Assembly (NCBI GenBank): GCA_946699065.1
Contig: CAMPDV010000279.1
Span: forward strand, 402,725 to 466,724
Reading direction: 5' to 3'
Length of the DNA stretch: 64,000 nt
Origin: Loxodes magnus
Lineage: Eukaryota; Ciliophora; Karyorelictea; Loxodida; Loxodidae
Below are positions 49,055-59,313 of this stretch, piece after piece (the stretch's first letter is position 1; the number at the start of each line of letters is the position of its first letter). A program made the position numbers and the translations under genes. Below the pieces are notes generated by a model. It had not been told where the DNA came from. It saw only the letters and a program-made list of their open reading frames with translations, and did not search any database.

Positions 49055-50469
49055 ATGAAAAGTTCTTATGAAGCAATCTTTGAATAGTATAAGACTTATA
49101 TAAATAAAATTACTAAGAAAATCAAGGAAATCAAGGAAATCAAAAATGAAAATTAGATGCTAATGTTAGATCTATAAGAGTAATAATAATTAAAAATACG
49201 GTCTAAGCAGTTAAATTTTGCATCAAATTAAATATAATTTTTAGATAAAGAAGTTTAAGCAAATTCCTGAATTTGCCTTATTAATTAAATTGTCTAGACT
49301 GGTATAAGTATTTCTGGAAGAAATGAATAATCAATATAAACAAATTATGATAGCTCAAAAGAAAAGTTAATTTAAACAGATGAAATAAAGAAATATATTG
49401 AATAAACTCTTAGTAATGAATAATTTACTTAAACAGAACTAGTTAAAAGTCATAAATAAGCACAAAAAAATTTATAATCTAGTGATATACTAACCCATAA
49501 AAAAATAAACTTCCTACAAGTTTAAATTGAATTATATAAATAATAAGAATAAGCATTAAAGCATATCTAACAAGAACTTTAAGAAGCTTATTAATAAAAA
49601 ATAAACACTGAAGCTTAATTATAAAATTATTAATATTTAAATCAATAATCTACTGATTAGTGTTTAATGCTAAAGAATTAAATTTTATATTTGAGTAAAG
49701 AATTAGAAAAGCAATATTAAAATGGAAATAAGTAATATATGATGTATAAAACAGATTTACCATGAAAATAAAATATCATTTAAGATATATTAATATAAAA
49801 ACAAAGAGAACTAGAAAATAATACAATAATTTATACTTATCAGTTAAAAATACAAAAAATAATTCAGTAGAAATGCAAATTTAAACGGAAGTAAATTCAC
49901 ATAAAATTAGCTAAACTTAAACAGACAATATAAGTTAGGATAAAAAAATATAAGTTAAAGTTTAATGTTCAAATGCTTCATCTAGTAAAATAAAAATTGA
50001 ATAATATAATCAATTTTGCTAGACAAGTTTGATTGATGAGAATTATATAAAACTCCAGTAATTCTTTCATTAGCTAAATATGAACTTCATGTGTAGCAAT
50101 TAAAAGTTTGAGTAAAACTTAAGAAAATAATAAGAAATTAATAAGTAATTAATGAAAAAATTATTTGATCTAAATACCAAGCCTTGATAAAAAGATTAAA
50201 TGAGCTAAACAAACATTAATTATATTGAAAACTAGAATCGCACTGTTATTAAATAATCAAATCCTTGCAAAAGAAAACGTGAAAAAGATGGAATTTAAAT
50301 TCCTCTAGCTAAACGCAATATTAAATGTAAAAATGAAAGAGAAAGTGAACAGATAATACGATAAATAAATTAATTAACGTGGGTCTGCCATTATAGGCTA
50401 TCCACGGATTAATGTTTTAATAATATAGTCTTGATACTCTTTTCTGCTTGTTTTAATTCACAAATGTGA
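49055..50469 (+). CDS. Gln-rich coiled-coil protein whose 3' end runs into element C
   Basis: Exon 1 is 49055-49984 and exon 2 starts at 50023 after a 38-nt GT..AG intron. Without that splice the frame is lost; with it, LHL continues as TSLIDENYIKLQQFFHQLN. The total is 458 residues to TGA at 50467, but the last about 33 codons come from the inverted element C, so the original end is probably replaced. The protein is mostly coiled coil with many Gln (from TAA/TAG). Near the end it has a basic Cys-containing segment (NPCKRKREKDGIQIPLAKRN) that could be a nuclear signal. It is either a host gene interrupted by C or an ORF1-type protein of a retroelement; the repeated pairing of coiled-coil ORFs with such elements favours the second. 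Confidence 0.55.
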
Positions 50470-50747
50470 AACCTTCTTCTCTTATTCTTGTGACTCTGTC
50501 TAAGGCCGGAGTTGAAATTCTTAAGGAATTCTCATTCTAGTAAAAAAATCAGTCTTGAGTATCTTCTATAGTAAAAATCTTAGTTTATTTTTGCCTCAGC
50601 TATACCTTGCTTTACACCAAGCCCCTATCCAAGTTGACGGCATAGTGAATAGGAGAGCTTTTGAGGCGCGGACTACAGAATAAGACTCGCTTTTTCTGAT
50701 ATCGAGTCTCAAGCTAGAGACTAGCTTAAGACTCACCGTCCATATTT
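50372..50747 (-). mobile_element. Structured SINE-like element, family C
   Basis: This GC-richer island is flanked by AT-rich DNA. Read on the minus strand it starts near AAAATATGGACGGTGAGTC, with a long hairpin (AGTCTTAAGCTAGTCT ... AGACTCGATATC). It ends CCGTGGATAGCCTATAATGG...CCCACG followed by TTAATTAATTTATTTATCG. The plan (structured body, terminal stem, TTTATTTA tail) matches families A and B, though the sequence is different. Its 5' end faces the 5' end of the A copy at 50765, only about 20 nt away. A single copy is present in this window. Confidence 0.55.
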
Positions 50748-50764
50748 TAAATTATTATAATATA

Positions 50765-51120
50765 TATAATTTAAATAGGGTGAAAAGCCCTTTCCTTCGG
50801 ATGCTGCTTGGAGGCCCAGCAAGGCAAATAAAAAATAAGCGCAGACGGAGGATAAATCGGAGGAAGAGAAATCAATGACAAGAGAAAAACGATGTAACAA
50901 GAGAAGAACTCTGAATGCCAGGAGAAAACTTTCTTCGTTATAGGTCGGGGAAATGTACCCGTAATCGCATATTGCCTCCTATGCTTTGGAAGGAAAAATT
51001 ACACGTACTGCAGGAAGAGAAAGCAAGGACTGATAGACATTAATTTTTTTTCGACATTAAATAGAATTAATTTAAAGAGCTGCGCACCAACGAGTGTGCT
51101 ACGTTCTCTATAATCCAATT
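50765..51120 (+). mobile_element. Structured SINE-like element, family A
   Basis: It starts AAATAGGGTGAAAAGCCCTT (small AGGG/CCCT hairpin), carries a TGCTG...CAGCA hairpin near 50803, and ends AGAGCTGCGCACCAACGAGT...GTTCTCT then ATAATCC and TTTATTTATTTATAAT. The copy at 56800-57152 is its near-perfect reverse complement; I see only about half a dozen differences, so both are young. Family A and B bodies share nothing obvious except this end. In the end stem AGAGC, GCG and CAC pair with GCTCT, CGC and GTG (best in the 56.8 kb copy). Confidence 0.8.
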
Positions 51121-51439
51121 TATTTATTTATAATAAAATTTTTAATCTCCTCAACTCTAAAACTTTATCAAACAAGGTTCGTGAAGGAGGGACTAATTTT
51201 AAATGAGAATGTTCAAGGAAGGTATATAACAATTAAAAAAGAATTAACTCAAGGCACTGTAGATAGTACCTAAAATGCTATTAAAATAGACAATAAACTA
51301 CTAGAATCTTATTAGATTTAAGTAATTTACATTTTGATCTAATATTTCCACCAGCACCCTGAGTATAAAAAAGAACTGGTACATATTTAATGAGATTCAT
51401 AAGGGACTAAATATATTTGCATATATTAGGGAGGGTTCC

Positions 51440-54400
51440 TTGGTGGAGCGCAAAAATCTAAGAAAATAAAAATAGGACATGTAAATATAAGCTCAATAGC
51501 TAGTAAACAAACGGCATTATAATAATTCATCCTTGATAATGAGATTGACATTTTTTCAATAAATGAAACATGAACGTAATAAACATATTGCCCAATTGTT
51601 ATAGAACAATATCGTACCTATTACTAAAACGCAAATACTCATGCAGGTGGAGTATGTCTATTAGTAAAAAAGTAACTTGATTTTTGCTAAAATTAATTAG
51701 ATTCATCAAATCTTCCTGGACATTTTATAAGCGTGAGAGTTGAAAATTTTATAATTGCATCATGTTATTTGCCTACAAATGAAAAATCAAATATTTATAA
51801 GGACATTGCATATGAATGCCTTAATAATATAATAAATAATAGCGACCAGAACCCTATTATACTTTGTGGCGACTTTAATGCCTTACTTCCTAACTATGGT
51901 AATAATTCATCACAAATCAATAATAATACTTAAAGATTACTAGACTTTATAGAAGCAAATAAATTAATAATTTTAAATGATTAAGAGTCCAACACATTTA
52001 TTCATAGAGTGAATAATTAATGCTATTGTAATGACTACTTCTTGGCAACTTAACATTTAAATTCCGATGATTTCGTTGACTTAAAGTAATCCAAGATTCG
52101 AGTTTGCATATTGATAATTTTCTACTAAGTATTTTGCATTTAATTATAATTTAAAAAGAAGTGAATAAGATTAACAATAACGATTATTCTTTAAAATTTC
52201 TAAATTATAGGATCTGAACATGAGAAACTATTATTAAACTATTTTTGGGATAATTTTATCAATTCTAGTAACTTGATTAAAAAGATGTTCAAAATTAGTA
52301 CTAATTCATCTGCGATCTTATTAGTTATAATGCTGAGATTGTGCTTGGATCTTAAAATTAAAGAAAAAACTATTATCAATTGCCAAGTTACTTAGCTACG
52401 TTATTTGTTCAAGCAAAAAGGATAATATTGCATATTAGAACACATTAGCTTTGTATGGACGTCATAATTAAGAAGTTACTAAATTTTAATAGCTTAAAAT
52501 TTAATCTTTTAAGCATTATCTTCACAAATTTTGGAAATGAAAAAAATAAAAAGCTAAGGAAAAACATAAAGATCTAAAAAATAATGCTTAAATAATGTTT
52601 AAACAAGCTAAGAATCTAATAAACCAAAAAATTCGTAATTAGATGAATTTTAACTTTAACTAACAACAGCAATTTAAAATTGGGAAACTAACGTTTTTGA
52701 TAAACATTCTAAAATAAGTAAGATAGATTTTAACTTATCAAATAAAAAAAATAGATGAAATATTTAGAAATAAATCTTTTATCTTAAATTAGGAATTAAG
52801 TCATTTATAAAATATACCTCTTTTTACGTGATTTGAAATTAAAAACATTATATCTTAGCTTGTAAATAATAAAGCTACAGGTAATGAAGGTCTAAAAGCT
52901 GAACTTATTAAATATGGAGGTTAAGATTTACATCAAATTATTACAAGTTTCATTAGTAACATGCTTAGAACATTTAGAATATCTAATGCAATGAAAAAAA
53001 TAAACATTCTTCCGATTTTCAAAAAGGGAAACAAAAATAATTGATGTAATTGACGACCTATCGCTTTATTGAACTATCTACTTAAAATTTATGATAAAAC
53101 ACTAATATAATCACTTTAAAATTATGTTTATGAACGAAACATTTTGCATCCAGCCTAATTTGGATTTATTCGTAAACGCTCCACTACTTAGCAAATTATA
53201 ACAATTTAGTAAATTATAGACTTGTATCGTAGATGATCTCATAAAAAGTAATTAATTGCTACTTTAATAGATATAGAAAAAATGTTTGATGCATATCTAG
53301 AAAATTACTTTTTGATCATCTTAGAAGACTTAGGTTACCTTTGGACCTAATATTGGCACTAGAATCTTTTTATGATAATGTTGATGCTAAGTTTATAATT
53401 GATGGATATCTTACAAGAACAATTAAATATAACAATGGAGTATTATAGGGAAGTAGCCAAGTACCTGTACTTGTAATTTTATACTATGATATTGCTATAA
53501 GATATTTAGAAGATAATCAGAAGAAATTAGGATTTCAAATATAATCTAAAACTTTCGTAATACGAGCCTTTGCTGACGACTTAATCCAATTGTCCTCTTC
53601 CTAGAAAAATGCCTAAAAAGTATTATAAGCTACATCTACAGTTTTTGATTGAGTAAAACTTACAATTAATGTAGATAAATGTGAAGTAATAGAATTCTTG
53701 AAAAAAATCAATGAAAAGAAAGCTAACCTTCTATTACTCTAAAGCTCAATTGAATTCCAATTGCTTAAAAAGATGAAGTTAACTATTTAGGATATTTTTT
53801 AGGAATAAAATTAAATTAAAAATTACATTGTATATCAGTAGCTACCAAATACAGAGTAGCTAGTTAAAAGCTACTGCAATACTTTCTAAATATGGATTAA
53901 TATCCCCTCTCAGCTTCAAAACTTTTAGTAGAACTTTTATTTTGCCTAAAGTTTAATATGGAAGTGATATTACTCCGTGAGTTACTATTTCTGGAATTAA
54001 AGGAATAAAAAACAAGATAGTAAACTTGTAAAGACTTATCTCAATATAGGCGTTTAGATCTTAAGAATTCACATTCAATGAGTCATACTTTATTGACCTA
54101 AACTGGCTTCCTTTTACACATAAGGTAACTCAAAAGTTAATGCGCTTTTATTAAAAATTGATATAATACAACAAATAAAATCCTAACTCAGAAACTACTT
54201 TTTTATTGGAAAAATACACTAAATTTAATTTACCATACTAGAAACATATAAAAAAATGTATCGATTGGTATAATTTTGACATGTCACATGTTTAGAATAA
54301 TATGAATTTTTATAAACTCACGGAATAAAAAATAAAACATAAATTCTTAATGGAATGTCTCTCTAGAAATACACTTATGACAACAGCAAAAAGAATTATA

Positions 54401-54890
54401 GACTAAATAGAAAATAATTAAAGTGTATTTCCTGAGATTACTTACACTAAATATAATAAACACTATATTAGAGAGACTATTTCCATCTATAAACTAAGAA
54501 ATGTTTCTTATAATTTTCAATAAGAACTCAGTAATCTCTACATTAACGTTAGATATAGCATTATTTGCTTATGTGGCTAACATTTTGATGAAACTGATCT
54601 TATTTTTTATTGCTAATAAAATGAAGATACTATTGAGGAATTTGAAATTCATAAAGCTCTTAAAGAAAAAGACAAAAAGAAACTAATTCTTTAAACTAAA
54701 ACTATATAAGCAAACATCTTTCAAAAAATCAAATTCCTAAAATAGACAAATTAATCAAAAATTTTAATTCCAAATTACTCAAAAAGCGTCTTGAAATGTT
54801 TAAACTACAAGATGAGTTGTTAGAAGAGTTTCTAGAAGAAAAAAAAGAAAAATTTAATCAAGAAAATAAATAAAAATATATGATAGTGAA
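51440..54890 (+). mobile_element. Non-LTR retrotransposon ORF2: endonuclease and reverse transcriptase
   Basis: The N-terminal part is an exonuclease/endonuclease/phosphatase (AP-type) domain: KIKIGHVNISSIASKQT, IFSINETW with the catalytic Glu, HAGGVCLLVKK and NPIILCGDFNALLPNYG with the D-x-N motif. The reverse transcriptase near 52.8-53.7 kb has INILPIFKKGNKNN, WRPIALLNYLLKIYDKTLIQ, HPAQFGFIRKRSTTQQI, motif A LIDIEKMFDA, motif B NNGVLQGSSQVP and motif C IRAFADDLIQLSS with both aspartates. The C-terminal end has a Cys-containing segment (CLCGQHFDETDLIFYC). Endonuclease and motif C share one frame, but motif A is in another and a base is missing near 53293, so the ORF is broken or contains sequence errors. 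The element sits between inverted family A copies. The domain order is that of LINEs of the APE type; the clade was not determined. Confidence 0.88.
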
Positions 54891-55047
54891 AGAGCAAGAA
54901 GAAGCTTGATTGACATTTACAAACTTTTATCTTTCAACATATTTTTAATATTTATAGTCTAAGCGATATCTATTGCAACTATGTCTCACTATTCTTAAAT
55001 ATTGAAAATATTATATTTAAATTAATTAATTAATAAATTGGAAATCA

Positions 55048-55890
55048 TGCAGCTTAGATCATTAAGAGTTGTAATAGATGGACCTTTTTGTGCATAAAAC
55101 GAAATCCTAGAGAATGAACTGATTTTCCTTAAATTACAAAATTATATGTGATAACGTATGATAATGTTCAGAAGAAAATTGCTCCTAAACTAAGAATCAA
55201 CATTGGATGGATGAATATGTCAATTACAAAGAGGAATAACTATATATTTGAAACATAACTCAAGGAAGGTAATGGAGGCACTACAGCTCAATGACGAAAT
55301 AATAATACAAGAAAAATGAAAAGGAATAGATGGAAAATTAATGATAAAAAGCGATAAAGTTCCATAATGATGTAAATTCCATTACACGAATGTAGAATAT
55401 GATCACCTGCAAAAAATTAGACTGAATTAATTGAACAATTCATACAAGGAATACCAAATTATCCAAGATTCAACAAACACAGAAAACAGGAAATATGATA
55501 TTTATTTAGGCTACGGGCCAAATGCAATGGAGCAGCATAAGCAATGAAAGAAAGAAATCTAATAGAGAGTGAAGCATGCTAATTCTGCAATTATAGAAAG
55601 GAAGATGAGATCCCTATAATAGAAGATTGCAGATAATACAAAGAAGAAAGAGAATAGTTAATAGAAAATCTCGAGAACGTAATTATCAGTAATAACTAAT
55701 AAAAATAAGCCTTCTTAAACCTCAGGCTTAAAGAAATAGTGTGAGGAAATTACAAATTCGAAAATATGATACGAACTCTACAAGTAATCAAAAGAAAAGA
55801 AATAGATTATCACATTAAAAATTTTCTGAAATATATATAAGAGAAAAGAAAATGGGGTTTTATTTAAAAAATTCTTCCTTATTAGAAAAA
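55048..55890 (+). pseudogene. 5'-truncated C-terminal part of a second LINE
   Basis: It starts MQLRSLRVVIDGPF and contains the pattern usual after the reverse transcriptase of LINEs: LFRLRAKCNGAAQAM, then a zinc-knuckle-like ESEACQFCNYRKEDEIPIIE with DCRQYKEEREQLIENL. The catalytic core is missing, as in a 5'-truncated insertion. Frame shifts occur near 55140-55190. It differs from the end of the 51.4-54.9 kb element, so it belongs to another family. Confidence 0.65.
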
Positions 55891-56280
55891 AATGAGTAAA
55901 AACTACAGAGCAGGATCCAATGAGCATATTTGAATTTATAATCGGTTATCAAGAGGACAAAAATAAAAATATGATTAAGCAGCTTTATAACAATTCTAAG
56001 AAAATGTGGAAAGGAACTTGCGATGCTCTCAGAAAAGACTAACAGATAGCTTAACTATCTAAAGACAAATGAAAGAGTTGGAAAAGTAATTGATAGAAAT
56101 AGAATTCTACTGTTTTAAAAAAACCTAATGATGGAGATTGAATTTAATTATCCAGATCAGGATATAATGAATCTATTGGAAGAAAAATTTAGAATAAATA
56201 AAAGAAAATTTAGAAGATTCTGGTTTGATAAGATAATTTCCAAGAATACTCTTACTTTCGATTTTCTCTTAATTTGTGGT
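55891..56280 (+). pseudogene. Short coiled-coil ORF, frameshifted
   Basis: The ATG at 55891 reads MSKNYRAGSNEHIWIYNRL and then a coiled coil (RQMKELEKQLIEIEFYC). In a poly-A run near 56117 the frame changes, continuing as EIEFNYPDQDIMNLLEEKF and RRFWFDKII. It resembles the other ORF1-like fragments. TGA is used as Trp once. Confidence 0.4.
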
Positions 56281-56736
56281 TCAACTATCAATGGTGAAAC
56301 CATGTAAATTAACTGATTGGTTAATTCATTCATTCATAAACTCTTTCTTCAGCATTTATAGTTTTTGAGATCTTTTTTGATTTTTAGATCTTAATCGGTT
56401 GTTCATTTCTAAACTCGGTTCTTTATAGATTACTTTTATACTTCTAGTATTTTTTTTTCGTTTCATTTATAACTTTCTTATGTTGTCGATTTATATGTCT
56501 TTATCCTCTAAAACAGATTTAATTTTTTTATTGAGTTTATTTCTTTTTCTTTTAAGATTTCTGATAATTTCTTTTTCAATCATCATTGTTTCAGTTTTTA
56601 CTCTATTATAGTCATTTGAGTTTATAATTTTTGCTTATTTTCTATTTTTCTTGTGGTCTTATATTAATTTCTATCTGATTTGTTTACATGCTTTAAGTGT
56701 TGTTGGTTTGATCTTATGAAGTACTTCAAAAAGCAT
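56281..56736 (-). CDS. Lys-rich coiled-coil protein next to element A
   Basis: From ATG 56736 to TGA 56281, 151 residues: MLFEVLHKIKPTTLKACKQI, a very basic coiled coil (IEKEIIRNLKRKRNKLNKKI, KKNTRSIKVIYKEPSLEMNN) and FMNEWINQSVNLHGF near the end. The start lies about 60 nt downstream, in the same direction, of the inverted element A. A basic coiled coil suits an RNA-binding ORF1, but no domain was recognised. Confidence 0.45.
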
Positions 56737-56799
56737 TTAATTTTCTTTAATGGAAATAAAGTTTTATTGTTATTTTTTTTATTTATTTATTTAAATAAA

Positions 56800-57152
56800 T
56801 AAATTGGATTATAGAGCGCGTAGCACACTCGTTGGTGCGCAGCTCTTTAAATTAATTCTATTTAATGTCGAAAAAAAATTAATGTCTCTCAGTCCTTGCT
56901 TTCTCTTCCTGCAGTACGTGTAATTTTTCCTTCCAAAGCATAGGAGGCAATATGCGATTACGGGTACATTTCCCCGACCTATAACGAAGAAAGTTTTCTC
57001 CTGGCATTCAGAGTTCTTCTCTTGTTACATCGTTTTTCTCTTGTCATTGATTTCTCTTTCTCCGATTTATCCTCCGTCTACGCTTATTTTTTATTTGCCT
57101 TGTTGGGCCTCCAAGCAGCATCCGAAGGAAAGGGCTTTTCACCCTATTAATA
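56800..57152 (-). mobile_element. Structured SINE-like element, family A, inverted
   Basis: Reverse complement of 50765-51120, nearly identical. The pair could be read as long terminal inverted repeats of a 6.4-kb unit enclosing the LINE ORFs, but no flanking target duplication is apparent (left flank TATAATTT, right flank AATATTTT), so two independent insertions are equally possible. On the plus strand its edge reads AAATAAATTGGATTATAGAG. Confidence 0.8.
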
Positions 57153-57660
57153 TTTTAATAGTTAATAATTCGATTTTATTTTATTTATTCAGTTTTTATT
57201 ATTTATAAATTCTTAATTTAGGTTAAACATTACTTTAACTATCTATTTATATTTGTACTTTTTTTTCAGTTGTAATTTTTTCTATTTATTGTGGTTTTTT
57301 ATTATTTTTTATGTTTTAAGCTTATTCTATAATATTAAAGTTTTGAATATTTAAGAATATTTCATGTTTTTTTTTCTAGTTCATTGGGAAGTTATTGTTA
57401 AGTTTAATAAGAATATTATTCTTTTTAAAAGATGACGTGATTATAAATATAGTATTTTCATACTTATTCTTATAATATAGATGTTTTATAAAAGATGTTT
57501 TTTATTTTATCCAACATTTTTGTTTAAGTTATATATTTATTTTTTAAATAGTTTTCATCGAATATTTCAAATATTATTTTCATAGATTAATCGATTTATA
57601 ATATGTTTTTGTTGATAGTTATAATTTGTTAAATTTCTATAATAATCTTTATTTTAAAAA
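57153..57660. other. AT-rich spacer, nothing recognised
   Basis: T-rich sequence between the two structured elements. No coding or RNA feature could be supported. Confidence 0.5.
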
Positions 57661-58078
57661 AAGTGAATGTTGGCAATTGTCATGAGAACCATTGAAAATT
57701 TAGTGTAGTGTATACTACATAACAAGTAATCTTTCACAATAAATGATACCACAGGAAAGGGTGGACAAGTTAGGAAGAGATAACCCTAACTTTCTTAAAA
57801 ATTCTCACAAGATGTAAAAACGTTTTACTTAGGTCATACTGACCACTTAATAATTATTTTCTTCCAAATTTTTTTATTTAAGAAGACAAGTTCATCTAAG
57901 TTAAGAGTCGAGAATAATCTTTATTAAGAATATTTCCCATTTATTGAAGGTGACATATCTCATTGGATTAATAAAATTATAACAAGAAACATGTAAACAT
58001 TTTTCTTAATTTTAAATATTAATTACGAAAGTGCTGAGTGATAAAGAGGTGATTCGCAATATATAATAATTTTTATTT
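57661..58078 (+). mobile_element. Structured SINE-like element, family B, old copy
   Basis: A diverged relative of the 32697 element in the same order: GTGTAGTGTATACTACAT, ACCACAGGAAAGGGTGGACA, CATACTGACCACTTAATAA, AAGAAGACAAGTTCATCT, CTCATTGGATTAATAAAATT, AACAAGAAACATG...AACATTTTTCTTAAT, and a weak end AAAGTGCTGAGTGATAAAGA before a TTTATTTATTTTTC tail. More AT-rich than the other copies, as expected of an old, decaying insertion. Confidence 0.7.
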
Positions 58079-58928
58079 ATTTTTCTTTCTTTTTTTTATC
58101 TCCTTGTACTTAAATTAAATTTAAAATTTTATGGATAATGGAATGTTTCCTTAATAGGTCCATAACTTCCTGCATTACCTTTTACAGGGTCTCGGACTCG
58201 CCGGTGTCTCCACCCAAGTTCACTTCCGAGCTTTCCGAATGGTCTTGGAGATATCTTTTTTCTTCAAAGCTAACCATCCGGGGAAGGATAAAAATTTGTA
58301 AGTTCTTTCCAAATGTTTTTATTTATTTACCAATTCCTCCTACACTTTTTATCATAAGTGGAATAAACTGCCGCATATATAACATTTTTTCTTGAAAAAT
58401 TTTTCTGTCGTCATAGGTTATTCTTCTATTACCATTGAATCATTATTTATTTTTAGGTCTTATTACTCTAATTTTCCTAGTCTCTTTTTTTAATTCCGTT
58501 ATTTATTAAAATGGGTTTTCATACTTTAAGAAATCTGTTCCCATTTATTCATCAATTCTTACTATATCGCATTCTATTTCTTAATATCTGTTGCTAATAT
58601 CCTCTTTGGTCACAAATTCATTATGAGGTCTCTCGTCCTAGACATGATCTTATAAGTCTTATTGTAAACTCATGACGTAATGTTCGAGGTTTTCTACCTT
58701 ATCAATGTAATCAAAAATGATTTAAACAAGAGACTTTTTATCTTAATTCATAAATTGTTCGAAGGTGTAACTTTTTTTTGTAATCTTTGAAAGAAATTAT
58801 TTTTCTTCTGAGATTTTACAATATTATTTCTTTTTTGTCTTTGTTGGAGTTTGTTAGAGCTGGAGTGATTGATCTAAGGAGCTACGAGAAGCCTTTTAGT
58901 TGAGAAAGCCTTTGTTTCATTCCGCCAT
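57960..58928 (-). CDS. ORF1-like protein running into element B
   Basis: From ATG 58928 (MAEWNKGFLNQKASRSSLDQ) one frame is open to TGA 57960, 322 residues; roughly the last 40 lie in the antisense of element B. The body is Lys/Gln-rich with coiled-coil and acidic segments (FDYIDKVENLEHYVMSLQQD, NRYQEIECDIVRIDEQMGTD) and ends SSEVNLGGDTGESETLQKVM then VMDLLRKHS. Unlike its paralogue at 34619 it has no internal frame break. An ORF1-like, RNA-packaging role is an inference from the repeated association with retroelement sequence. Confidence 0.5.
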
Positions 58929-59313
58929 CATTTTATGATCTCTTTGTACTTAAGACATAAAATATTATCATTATATATTGGAATTTTATTTTTTTATGAT
59001 ATCTATTTCTTTATTTTTTTTCTTAATTATAATATTTTTAGAATATTTTATATTATAATTTAGAATTTGACTTTTAATTATTTACATTTTAGTTTTATAT
59101 ATTTTTTTAATTTTTAATTTTTAATTTTTTTTTAATTCATAATACTAAAATATTTCGAGTATCTTATTAAATGTTTAAATTATATCTTTATTTTTTTTTA
59201 AAGTTTTAATTTTATTTACGTTTAATCTTTTTTTAAATAATAAAAATAATAATTCAATTTTTATTTCAATATAATTAGTTTCTATATACTAAATTGTTTT
59301 TTAATCTTTATAA
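58929..59313. other. AT-rich spacer upstream of the WD40 gene
   Basis: A/T-rich sequence that should contain the promoter of the 59314 gene. No motif was recognised. Confidence 0.5.

Noticed and set aside
50765..50830. Possible HDV-like self-cleaving ribozyme at the start of element A
   Set aside because: Small stems are visible but I could not satisfy the full double-pseudoknot pairing by eye; a covariance-model search would be needed.
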